This document shows positions 7,581-14,879 of a stretch of DNA of 34,184 nucleotides, piece by piece (position 1 is the first letter of the stretch; every line of letters begins with the position of its first letter). The position numbers were made by a program, and so were the translations under genes. The stretch comes from an uncultured Pseudomonadota bacterium. Its GTDB lineage: Bacteria; Pseudomonadota; Alphaproteobacteria; RF32; CAG-239. The stretch spans positions 1-34,184 of the forward strand of contig CASGEB010000016.1 of the NCBI GenBank assembly GCA_949300375.1, given 5' to 3'. The notes below the pieces were generated by a model that had not been told where the DNA came from, searched no databases, and saw only the letters and a list, made by a program, of their open reading frames with translations.

Positions 7581-8585
7581 ATGCAGAAAGATTCTTATAT
7601 CGGCGGCCTGGTTGCCAAAGCCCGCCAATATCACAAAACCATTGTTTTGCCGGAAGGCGAAGACGAACGCGTTTTAAAAGCGGCTCACCTTATCCGCGAA
7701 GGAAAAATTGCCGAATTGGTTATTCTCGGCGATATTGAAAAAATAAGCGCTTATTTTGCCAAAAACAACTGGAGTCTGGAAGGCATTACGCTGATTGACC
7801 CGTCTAAATCGGAAAAGCTGCCGGTTTATGCCGAATTGCTATATAACCTGCGCAAAGAAAAAGGCATGACGGAAGAAGACGCCCGCAAAACCGTTTTAAA
7901 CCATAACTATTTCGGAACGTTGATGGTCAAAAGCGGCGATGCCGACGGCATGGTCTCCGGCGCCAATCACTCAACGGCCGATACCGTCCGCCCGGCGCTG
8001 CAAATCATCAAATCCGCCCGCAAAGACCGCGGCGTATCGTCTTTCTTTATTATGGTCTGCAACAATAAACCTTATGTTTTTGCCGACTGCGCCATTACCT
8101 TAAACCCGACGGACAAAGAAATGGCTGACATTGCCATGGAAAGCATCGAAAGCGCTCTGCAGTTTGACATTGAACCAAACGTTGCCATGCTGTCCTATTC
8201 CACTTACGGTTCCGGCAAAGGCGAGTCTGTTGAAAAAGTCCGGAGCGCCGTAAAAATCGCCAAAGAAATGCTGGAAAAAGAATATCCGGGCAAAAACGTC
8301 AAACTCGACGGCGAAATGCAGGCCGATGCCGCTCTGGCTCCGGTCGTTGCCGCCAAAAAAGCACCGGGCAGCAGCGTTGCCGGCCATGCCAATGTTCTGG
8401 TTTTTCCAAACCTTGATGCCGGAAACATTTCTTACAAATTAATGCAGCGGCTTGGCGGAGCCGAAGCATACGGACCGATGCTCCAGGGCTTGAACGCGCC
8501 GATTAACGACTTGTCCCGCGGCTGCTTTGCCGAAGACATTGTCAGCGTTGTCGCCATTACCGTTTTACAAACTGTCAAAAAATAA
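7581..8585 (+). CDS. pta: Phosphate acetyltransferase
   Basis: A 334-residue cytoplasmic enzyme converting acetyl-CoA and phosphate to acetyl phosphate and CoA. It is the short, single-domain form without the N-terminal DRTGG regulatory region. Typical segments are IVLPEGEDERVLKAA at the N-terminus, GMVSGANHSTADTVRPALQI in the middle, SYSTYGSGKGE, and the C-terminal VFPNLDAGNISYKLMQRLGGAEAYGP. AAGGA lies about eight bases before the ATG. ackA follows after 15 bases, giving the acetate-forming, ATP-yielding pathway of mixed-acid fermenters. The enzyme can also run in reverse for acetate assimilation. Confidence 0.97.
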   Translation: MQKDSYIGGLVAKARQYHKTIVLPEGEDERVLKAAHLIREGKIAELVILGDIEKISAYFAKNNWSLEGITLIDPSKSEKLPVYAELLYNLRKEKGMTEEDARKTVLNHNYFGTLMVKSGDADGMVSGANHSTADTVRPALQIIKSARKDRGVSSFFIMVCNNKPYVFADCAITLNPTDKEMADIAMESIESALQFDIEPNVAMLSYSTYGSGKGESVEKVRSAVKIAKEMLEKEYPGKNVKLDGEMQADAALAPVVAAKKAPGSSVAGHANVLVFPNLDAGNISYKLMQRLGGAEAYGPMLQGLNAPINDLSRGCFAEDIVSVVAITVLQTVKK

Positions 8586-8600
8586 AAGGAAAACAACAAA

Positions 8601-9803
8601 ATGAAGATTTTAGTACTCAATTCCGGTTCTTCCACCCTCAAATACCAGTTATTTGAAGCTGAAGGCAATAACTATAAAGTCATCGCCAAAGGCAACGCCG
8701 AGCGCATCGGAATCCCCGGTTCTTTTGTCGGCATTAAATATGCCAACGGCGAAAAAAGAACGGTTGATGTCAAACTCCCGACCCATAATGAGGCTTTAAG
8801 AGAAGTTTTTGCCCTGCTGCTTGACGGCGTTATTGACAGCCTTGATGACATTAAAGCCGTCGGACACCGTATCGTTCACGGCGGGGAAATATTCAAAAAA
8901 TCCACATTGGTTGATGAAAAAGTCATCAAAGAGATTGAAGACTTGTCCATTTTGGCGCCGCTGCACAATCCGGCAGCCGTTTTGGGCATTCGCGCCGTTC
9001 AGAAAGCCCTGCCGCAAACGCCGCAGGTAGTAACCTTTGATACGGCATTTCACCAGACCATGCCCAAAAAAGCTTTTCTGTATGGTCTGCCGCTGGAACA
9101 ATATACCCAGCATAAAATCCGTAAATACGGCGCTCACGGAACGTCTCACCAATATGTTGCCGAAGAAGCTGCTAAACTTATGGGGCGCAAAGGCAAATTC
9201 ATTACCTGCCACATTGGAAGCGGTGCATCTATTTCTGCCGTGGACAATGGCGTTTGCGTTGACACGTCAATGGGTTTCACCCCGTTGGGCGGCATTATCA
9301 TGGGAACCCGCACCGGCGATATGGATCCTTACATTCCGCTGCATATTATGAAATATCAAAACAAAACCGTTGACGAAGTCAATACCCTCATGAACAAAGA
9401 GAGCGGTATGCTTGGTCTGGCCGGACATAGCGATATGCGCGACGTAGAAGCGGAATATTTAAAAGGCAACCCCCGCGCGATTGATGCGCTGGAAGCCTAT
9501 GTTTACACCATCACCAAATTCATCGGCAGCTATATTGCCGCAATGGGCGGTGTTGATGCCATCATCTTCACGGCCGGCGTCGGTGAAAATTCTCCGATTG
9601 TCCGCAGCAAGGTTTTAACAAATCTGAAGTATCTGGGCATTGAAATTGATGATGAAAAGAACAATATTCGCGGCGAACAAAATATGATTACGACCCCGAA
9701 CTCCAAAGTAAAGGCTTTCGTCATCCCGACCAACGAAGAATTGGTTATCGCCCGCGATACTAAAAATCTGGTTGATAAGGAACTTAAAAACAAAGTTGCT
9801 TAA
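8601..9803 (+). CDS. ackA: Acetate kinase
   Basis: A 400-residue ASKHA-fold kinase transferring phosphate from acetyl phosphate to ADP. The family signatures are present: LNSGSSTLKYQLF at the N-terminus, HRIVHGGE, FDTAFHQTMP, GAHGTSHQYV and GGIIMGTRTGDMDP, with a C-terminal FTAGVGENSP loop. Length matches the usual 395-405 residues. It is the second gene of the pta-ackA operon, and a strong intrinsic terminator lies 23 bases after the stop. Confidence 0.98.
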   Translation: MKILVLNSGSSTLKYQLFEAEGNNYKVIAKGNAERIGIPGSFVGIKYANGEKRTVDVKLPTHNEALREVFALLLDGVIDSLDDIKAVGHRIVHGGEIFKKSTLVDEKVIKEIEDLSILAPLHNPAAVLGIRAVQKALPQTPQVVTFDTAFHQTMPKKAFLYGLPLEQYTQHKIRKYGAHGTSHQYVAEEAAKLMGRKGKFITCHIGSGASISAVDNGVCVDTSMGFTPLGGIIMGTRTGDMDPYIPLHIMKYQNKTVDEVNTLMNKESGMLGLAGHSDMRDVEAEYLKGNPRAIDALEAYVYTITKFIGSYIAAMGGVDAIIFTAGVGENSPIVRSKVLTNLKYLGIEIDDEKNNIRGEQNMITTPNSKVKAFVIPTNEELVIARDTKNLVDKELKNKVA

Positions 9804-9826
9804 AAGCCAAAAGAGAAACTTTCTAC

Positions 9827-9855
9827 AAACGCCCCGCTCCCAAACGGGGCGTTTT
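9827..9855 (+). terminator. Rho-independent terminator of pta-ackA
   Basis: A perfect 10-bp stem (AAACGCCCCG at 9827-9836, CGGGGCGTTT at 9845-9854) with an eight-base loop and a short T run. Confidence 0.92.
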
Positions 9856-10129
9856 CTATATCCTTTAGCCAAAATCTCCATTATATCTTTCATTATATAT
9901 TAAATAATATGTATGCAAGATGTAGAGCCTCCGGAGGTACTCCGGTCATCCGGAGTTGCTTCTATGGTAGCATTAGCAACAGCGGCCTGAAAGCTATGTA
10001 CGGTGCAATCCTTCTGTGTCAATAGTCGTTCTTAATCAGTACAAATAAAATAATTTCTTTACTGACAAAGATGCTATATTACTGGCCTGGATTACTTGTT
10101 CAAAATCCGACAATCTTCCATATTTGCAC
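9856..10129. other. Non-coding stretch between ackA and fliE with compact hairpins
   Basis: No convincing gene. It holds a self-complementary CCTCCGGAGG (9928-9937) directly followed by ACTCCGG-TCAT-CCGGAGT (9939-9956), a tight 7-bp hairpin without a U tract. On the minus strand a 40-odd-codon frame without a start runs through the same place (peptide pieces FQAAVANATIEA and TPDDRSTSGG). This could be the remnant of a decayed gene, but it could equally be chance. Confidence 0.3.
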
Positions 10130-10177
10130 AAAAAAAAATCCGGACAATCTCAGCTTGTGGCAAGACTATCCGGATTT
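10130..10177 (-). terminator. Rho-independent terminator of flgBC-fliE
   Basis: Arms 10136-10150 and 10163-10177 pair over 15 positions with two G-U wobbles. On the minus strand the hairpin is followed by eight or more T residues (A run at 10131-10138 on the plus strand). It lies just after the fliE stop. Confidence 0.9.
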
Positions 10178-10197
10178 CTCACAATCAAAAACTCAAT

Positions 10198-10512
10198 TTA
10201 AATAGGCATTTGCATAATCGTCTGATAAGCTTGTATGGCAGTATCTCTGACGGCAACAACCGTTTCCAACGCTGTTTCGGCATTTGCAACAGCTAGAACA
10301 ACATCCTGAATATCTGCCTTGCCCTGAATCCCCTGAATCGTCATTTTTTCACTCTGTTGCGAAAGCTCCACCGCATTTTCGATTGAATCGCGTACCATAG
10401 AACCAAAATCCGAATTCTGAGCCGGTTTTGCTTCTGATACCGGCGTTTTTGCGCCAATTCTGCCCAAAGCCTGCTGATAAGCGTTTAATGCACTGGAAAT
10501 ACTGGTCGTCAC
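10198..10512 (-). CDS. fliE: Flagellar hook-basal body protein FliE
   Basis: A 104-residue protein joining the MS ring to the proximal rod in the flagellar basal body. It is exported through the flagellar type III apparatus without a signal peptide. The C-terminal half (DIQDVVLAVANAETALETVVAVRDTAIQAYQTIMQMPI) is the conserved FliE helix region. The start is GTG, with AAGGGGA about ten bases before it. It is the last gene of the flgB-flgC-fliE operon, 20 bases after flgC, and is followed by a strong terminator. Confidence 0.95.
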   Translation of the reverse strand: MTTSISSALNAYQQALGRIGAKTPVSEAKPAQNSDFGSMVRDSIENAVELSQQSEKMTIQGIQGKADIQDVVLAVANAETALETVVAVRDTAIQAYQTIMQMPI

Positions 10513-10532
10513 GTTTTAATCCCCTTCAAAAA

Positions 10533-10946
10533 TTATCTTAACAAATCCAACACGCTGGAACTCATTTCCCGAGCTGTGCGCATAACATTCATATTGGCTT
10601 CATAAGTCCGCTGCGCTTCTTTCATATCCATCATCTCAACCAACGGATTAACATTCGGCATCGCCACATATCCCTGCGCATCGGCGCCCGGATGATTCGG
10701 CGCATATTTCTTCTCAAATTCGGACTGATCTTTGACAACCTTGTCAACCTTGACCAAATGCGCTCCGGTAGCCCTGTCGACATAGTTTTTAAAAGTAACG
10801 ACCTGCCGACGGTAAGGCGCTTCTCCGGGAACTCCGGCAATTGAGTCGGCATTTGCCATATTCTCGGAAATAATCCGCAGACGCTCAGCCTGGGCTTTCA
10901 TTCCGGAAACGGCAATATCTGCGCTGACAATCAGGTTATTAGCCAT
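10533..10946 (-). CDS. flgC: Flagellar basal-body rod protein FlgC
   Basis: A 137-residue proximal rod protein. The N-terminus has the rod/hook signature (SADIAVSGMKAQAERLRIISENMANADS), and the C-terminus ends in the heptad-rich helix EAQRTYEANMNVMRTAREMSSSVLDLL that polymerises with the N-terminal helix. Length is normal. AAGGATG lies before the ATG. It sits 16 bases after flgB in the standard flgB-flgC-fliE order. Confidence 0.96.
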   Translation of the reverse strand: MANNLIVSADIAVSGMKAQAERLRIISENMANADSIAGVPGEAPYRRQVVTFKNYVDRATGAHLVKVDKVVKDQSEFEKKYAPNHPGADAQGYVAMPNVNPLVEMMDMKEAQRTYEANMNVMRTAREMSSSVLDLLR

Positions 10947-10962
10947 CTGTTACATCCTTTCC

Positions 10963-11364
10963 TTATGAACTAACCTTGGTTACCGCTGTTTTTATCATAT
11001 TCTTATAAGTATTATACAAGGTCATCACCCGGGTATATTCGCCCTTATCTTTGCTGATTTCGTTCAACTGGTCTTCCAGCACCACGCCGTTGCCGTCGAT
11101 TGTCAAGGGCTGGGTCGGCTTGGGCGTATAAATACGCGCGGAAAGAGAACTCCCGCCCAGTCCGGTAAAATGCTTTTCATTGGTAACGGTCATCTGCAGG
11201 GTAGAATTAAGCTCATCGGAAAAATTAGGCTTTTTAAGATCTTTGGCAAGATACCCGGGCGTATTGGCATTAGCCACATTGCCGGCCAGAATCTTCTGGC
11301 GTTCGGTCAAATACTTCATATCCTGATTCGCCAAAGAAAAAACTGTCAGATTGTTCAAATCCAT
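10963..11364 (-). CDS. flgB: Flagellar basal-body rod protein FlgB
   Basis: A 133-residue proximal rod protein. The rod signature QKILAGNVANANTPGYLAKDLK is near residues 24-45, and the C-terminal helix (TRVMTLYNTYKNMIKTAV) is intact. GGGGAG precedes the ATG. It is the first gene of the three-gene rod operon. The 136-base gap to the divergent FlhB-like gene should carry its promoter. No other basal-body genes are in the window, so the rest of the flagellar regulon is elsewhere. Confidence 0.95.
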   Translation of the reverse strand: MDLNNLTVFSLANQDMKYLTERQKILAGNVANANTPGYLAKDLKKPNFSDELNSTLQMTVTNEKHFTGLGGSSLSARIYTPKPTQPLTIDGNGVVLEDQLNEISKDKGEYTRVMTLYNTYKNMIKTAVTKVSS

Positions 11365-11500
11365 ATCTTAATTCTCCCCAATACGGCTATGTTTCCCTCA
11401 TAACCTCACGTATGCAAATTTTATGCCGCTTACAAACCTCTTGCCAAATCATTCCCCAATGATTACAATAAGCAAAAGAGAAAACACGGGAAATGCATCC

Positions 11501-11833
11501 ATGTCTGAAAAACATAATACCCCAAAAAACATATCAGACAATCAAGACTTAGATTTGTCCACAGATTATGCCGTCGCCCTCGGATACGACCAGAACAAAC
11601 ACAATGCTCCGGTCGTTTTGGCCAAAGGACAAGGACATGTGGCGGAAAAAATCATCCAAATCGCCATAGACCAAGGCATAGAAATCCGCCGGGATGCCGA
11701 TTTATTACAAATTCTCAAAGCTGTGGATATTGATGAGGAGATTCCGGTTGAAGCTTTTGCCGCCGTGGCCGAAATCATCTCTTATATTTATCAGAAAAAC
11801 GGGCAGAAACTTGCCGAAAGGGAACAATCCTAA
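11501..11833 (+). CDS. FlhB C-terminal-domain-like protein (EscU/YscU/HrcU family)
   Basis: A protein of about 110 residues resembling only the cytoplasmic C-terminal part of FlhB. The segment DYAVALGYDQNKHNAPVVLAKGQGHVAEKIIQIA matches the FlhB region after the autocleavage site (family pattern AVALRYD...APxVxAKG), and DADLLQILKAVDIDEEIPVEAFAAVAEII follows. There is no NPTH cleavage motif and no membrane part. Stand-alone FlhB-like proteins of this kind (YlqH-like) occur with flagellar genes, and their role is unclear. The frame is open back to 11423, but ATG at 11501 gives the usual length. It diverges from flgB and its end overlaps the convergent rsmB by four bases. Confidence 0.85.
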   Translation: MSEKHNTPKNISDNQDLDLSTDYAVALGYDQNKHNAPVVLAKGQGHVAEKIIQIAIDQGIEIRRDADLLQILKAVDIDEEIPVEAFAAVAEIISYIYQKNGQKLAEREQS

Positions 11834-13053
11834 CGCTTGACAAGAACCGTAAAGAAAAAACCGTCCGTCCCGGTTGTTGCCGGCGAAAGTCTCAGATAAT
11901 GTTCATCCCGGCAAGGATACGGACAGCCAATTTTTTTCTCCCACAATTCTTTGACATTCAACTGTTTCATATCCGGTTTATCCTGCAAAAAAGCCTTGAT
12001 AATATCTTCGTTTTCATCACGCAGAACTGAACAGGTAATATAAACAATACGGCCGCCGGACTTGACCTTTGGATAAGCCATTTCCAAAATCTCCCTCTGG
12101 GCGGAATTGAGGGAACGGAGCTTTGCCGGTGTCAGACGAAACTTGGCATCCGGCGAACGCCGCCATGTTCCCGTGCCGGAACACGGAGCGTCAATAATAA
12201 AGCGGTCAAAATCCCTGTCGCTGTCTGCCGCCAGATCCGTCAGTTCAATATTTTTTATGCCAAGACGCTGCATCCGGGGTTTTATCGCCTCCAGCCTTTT
12301 CGCCGACACGTCATGCGCCAGAATATGCCCCTGATTGTCAAGCAGATAAGCAATCGCCAGACTTTTGCCGCCTGCGCCGCAACAATAGTCTATTACTTTA
12401 TGCTCCGGCCGGACATCGCACAAAACCGCTGCCAGCTGCGAGGCCTCATCCTGCACGTCAATCTCGCCGTTTTGATAAGCCATACAGTTGCCTAGGCTGA
12501 TTCTGTCCCGGCTGCGCAGCCCGATTGGAGAATAAGGCGTCTGCTCGACGAAATATCCTTCCTTCGCCATATTTTCCATCACGGCCTCGCGGCTTTTAAT
12601 GTTAATCCGAAAATCTGCCGGCGCCGGAACATTAAGCGACTTGAGCAGCGATACATCTTTTATTTTTTCAAACAGCCATTGCGGACACTCCGCCTCGACA
12701 TAATCAGGATAAGGCTCCTCGTTCTCTGCTGCCAGCAGTTTTTTCTCGTCATCTGTCAAAGCAGAGGGCGCATACTGCCCGCTGCCGAAAACATCTTCCG
12801 GTTTGTCTGACGTATAATGTTTGAGATAAAGCAAAACAATTTTGCGGGAATCTTCGCTTCCGGCGTCAAAAGAAAGCTTCATCCGGTTGCGGATAATATT
12901 CCATACGGTTTCGGTAATAAAACGCCGGTCTTTGGAACCGATGTATTTACGCGCCCGCATATAATCATTGATAATATTGTCCGCCGGCACTCCGGAATTC
13001 CAAATTTCCCCGATTAAATCCAATACTGCCTGATAACGCGCTCCCGTCTGCAT
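11830..13053 (-). CDS. rsmB: RsmB/NOP family 16S rRNA (cytosine) methyltransferase
   Basis: A 407-residue SAM-dependent m5C RNA methyltransferase. The N-terminal ~120 residues form a NusB-like RNA-binding region. The Rossmann core carries the SAM loop VIDYCCGAGGKSLAIA, the PCSG motif in DAPCSGTGTWRRSPDAK and the catalytic Cys in YITCSVLRDENE. The product would methylate C967-type positions of 16S rRNA. Alphaproteobacteria carry more than one member, so the exact target is inferred. AGAGGA precedes the ATG. It lies downstream of rlmE, separated by the second long palindrome and a direct copy of its arm. Confidence 0.88.
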   Translation of the reverse strand: MQTGARYQAVLDLIGEIWNSGVPADNIINDYMRARKYIGSKDRRFITETVWNIIRNRMKLSFDAGSEDSRKIVLLYLKHYTSDKPEDVFGSGQYAPSALTDDEKKLLAAENEEPYPDYVEAECPQWLFEKIKDVSLLKSLNVPAPADFRINIKSREAVMENMAKEGYFVEQTPYSPIGLRSRDRISLGNCMAYQNGEIDVQDEASQLAAVLCDVRPEHKVIDYCCGAGGKSLAIAYLLDNQGHILAHDVSAKRLEAIKPRMQRLGIKNIELTDLAADSDRDFDRFIIDAPCSGTGTWRRSPDAKFRLTPAKLRSLNSAQREILEMAYPKVKSGGRIVYITCSVLRDENEDIIKAFLQDKPDMKQLNVKELWEKKIGCPYPCRDEHYLRLSPATTGTDGFFFTVLVKR

Positions 13054-13096
13054 TTGTTAATATCCTCTGCATTTATTTCCAACATAGGCCTTTCTC

Positions 13097-13131
13097 CAAC
13101 CCGCTAAATCTGTATTAGCTTTCCATAGAAC
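13097..13131. repeat. 35-base direct copy of the rlmE 3' end
   Basis: This stretch is identical over 35 of 35 bases to 13220-13254, which contains the last codons and stop of rlmE. It lies between the palindrome and the rsmB start, 44 bases from the latter. Because it equals the right palindrome arm, it can also pair with the left arm (13141-13180), giving a competing hairpin. Confidence 0.92.
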
Positions 13132-13136
13132 TGCTT

Positions 13137-13264
13137 TGTAAATTTCGTTATATGAGAAAGATAATAAGATTTTAGGGTGAAGGAAACGGAGTGTACAAAA
13201 AGGTACATGAGTATTCCTTCAACCCGCTAAATCTGTATTAGCTTTCCATAGAACGAGATTTACC
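13137..13264. repeat. Long imperfect palindrome, copy 2 (3' end of rlmE)
   Basis: Left arm 13138-13196 and right arm 13203-13263 are imperfect reverse complements, roughly three quarters matching over ~60 positions. The core is GTGTAC (13191-13196), spacer AAAAAG, GTACAT (13203-13208). The right arm includes the final ~9 codons and stop of rlmE (stop at 13238). The core matches copies 1 and 3, but the arms are unrelated to theirs. Confidence 0.85.
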
Positions 13265-13948
13265 CCGATAGCCGACGGCCACCAAATAAGTCTCTGGCGA
13301 TGCTTTGCGGCTGGCATCGGGTTTAAAATGCCCGACCTTTTTAAAATTGCGTTTCACGTCTGCTAAGAGCTCGCCTTCCGCGCCGCCCTGAAAAACTTTG
13401 GCAATAAATATGCCGCCTTCCGCCAGGACTTCTTTGGCAAAATCATAAGCCAGCTCAACCAGATGAATGGTTCGCAAATGATCCGTCTGCTGATGCCCGG
13501 TCGTATTGGCCGCCATATCGCTCATAACAATATCGGCCTTGCCTTGCAGCAAAGCCTTCAGCTTGTCCGCAGCTTCCGGCTCGGTAAAATCCTGTTGAAT
13601 TAGTATTGCGCCGGCAACCGGTTCCGTTTCCAGAATATCCAGCCCGACCACCTGCCCCGCCCCTTTGTTGCGCATAACGGCAATCTGCGTCCAGCCGCCC
13701 GGCGCGCATCCCAGATCAACGATTCTTTTGCCTTTGCCCAAAAACTTATATTTTTCATCCAGCTGAATCAGTTTAAACGCCGCCCGCGAACGATACCCCA
13801 AACGTTTGGACTCCGCCACATAAGGATCGTTCAGTTGGCGTTCCAGCCATTGATTGGAAGATTTTTTGCGATATTTTGCCGTTTTAACATGCACAGTCAC
13901 AGCTCGCCGGCCGGACACTGCTTTGGCAGACTTGGTCAGTTTTGTCAT
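13238..13948 (-). CDS. rlmE: 23S rRNA 2'-O-ribose U2552 methyltransferase RlmE (FtsJ/RrmJ)
   Basis: A 236-residue SAM-dependent methyltransferase acting on the large-subunit A-loop. Family segments are SSNQWLERQLNDPYVAESKRLGYRSRAAFKL, the SAM loop VDLGCAPGGWTQIA, SDMAANTTGH (catalytic Asp), FIAKVFQGG (catalytic Lys) and SPETYLVAVGY (catalytic Glu), so the K-D-K-E set is present. The basic N-terminal extension is usual in alphaproteobacteria, which supports the ATG at 13948 even though it overlaps the upstream Ppx/GppA gene by 65 bases. Its 3' end is duplicated: once inverted (palindrome) and once direct (13097-13131). Confidence 0.95.
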   Translation of the reverse strand: MTKLTKSAKAVSGRRAVTVHVKTAKYRKKSSNQWLERQLNDPYVAESKRLGYRSRAAFKLIQLDEKYKFLGKGKRIVDLGCAPGGWTQIAVMRNKGAGQVVGLDILETEPVAGAILIQQDFTEPEAADKLKALLQGKADIVMSDMAANTTGHQQTDHLRTIHLVELAYDFAKEVLAEGGIFIAKVFQGGAEGELLADVKRNFKKVGHFKPDASRKASPETYLVAVGYRGKSRSMES

Positions 13949-14879
13949 TGCTCATCAACTCTTTAATGATTCCGTCTTTAGCACTCTTGAGCGAGGCCGT
14001 AATTTCCTTTGCACCGAGGCTGTCATAAATGGTTTTAAAAATAACGCACGCCGGCGCAAAAATAAAAGAACGCTTTTCGCCGATATATTTATTACCGGCC
14101 ATTTCTTCCCGGGTAAGGCTCAAAACCTTGGCTATTGCCGCATCGGCTTCTTGGGCGGTAAAAACAACTCCGTCAGCCGCTTCCCGGTCATATTTGCCAA
14201 AATCCTTAATCATCGACGCCAAACGCAGCGGCGTGCTGGACGTGGCAACAAAACATACCTCCCCGTTATATTTTCTTAAGCCGGAATCCTCAACAAAAGC
14301 ATCGACATATTTCAAAATCTCCATATGAAGTTTTTCGGCATTTTCGGGAACATAAGAGGTCAGATTAAATTTTTCGCTGGCATTTCTGGCTCCCCATGGA
14401 ATGGAAATCGTATATAAAATCTTCGGAGAAATTTCATTGCTTGCCAGCGTAATCTCGGTCGACCCGCCGCCCAAATCATAAACCACCATATATTTTGCCG
14501 GATTGTCTTTAACATTGTCGCGGGCGCCAATCAGATTAAGCCGCGCTTCTTCTCCAACGTCAATTATCTCAAGTTTGATTCGCGTTTCGTCAAACACCCT
14601 TTTAACAAACGCCGCGCCGTTTTCCGCTTCGCGGCAGGCCGCTGTCGCAACAGCCCGATAAGCTTTGATATTATGTTTGTCCATTTCTTGTTTAAAAGCA
14701 AAAAAGCAAGACAAAGCCCGGTCTGTTGCCTCTTGGGTAATTTTGTTCTGCCTCGACATCCCCTCGCCCAGTTTGGTCGCTACCGCCTCATTATACAGAT
14801 ACTTTCCTTTTTCATCGGCAATCAGCAGCCGACAGGAATTTGTCCCCAAATCTATTGCTGCAAAGCACTTATTTCTCAT
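13884..14879 (-). CDS. Ppx/GppA family phosphatase, second of tandem pair
   Basis: A protein of about 331 residues with the ASKHA exopolyphosphatase fold. It has an N-terminal AAIDLGTNSCRLLIAD phosphate loop, RAVATAACREAENG, VGEEARLNLIGA and VVYDLGGGSTEI. Members hydrolyse inorganic polyphosphate or pppGpp. The frame is open up to 14948, but ATG at 14879 is preferred because GAAGAGGA lies ten bases before it and it starts within the last codons of the preceding paralogue (overlap ATGAGAAATAA), suggesting translational coupling. The last ~20 residues are Cys/Ser-rich and come from the stretch overlapping rlmE. Ppx/GppA next to rlmE is common in alphaproteobacteria. Confidence 0.88.
   Translation of the reverse strand: MRNKCFAAIDLGTNSCRLLIADEKGKYLYNEAVATKLGEGMSRQNKITQEATDRALSCFFAFKQEMDKHNIKAYRAVATAACREAENGAAFVKRVFDETRIKLEIIDVGEEARLNLIGARDNVKDNPAKYMVVYDLGGGSTEITLASNEISPKILYTISIPWGARNASEKFNLTSYVPENAEKLHMEILKYVDAFVEDSGLRKYNGEVCFVATSSTPLRLASMIKDFGKYDREAADGVVFTAQEADAAIAKVLSLTREEMAGNKYIGEKRSFIFAPACVIFKTIYDSLGAKEITASLKSAKDGIIKELMSNDKTDQVCQSSVRPASCDCAC

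Noticed and set aside
11423-11500. Upstream extension of the FlhB-like frame
   Set aside because: The extra 26 residues do not resemble the family, and ATG at 11501 gives the normal length with an acceptable ribosome site.
13097-13264. CRISPR-like or tandem repeat array at the rlmE end
   Set aside because: Only two direct copies plus an inverted one, with no regular spacing, no spacers and no cas genes.
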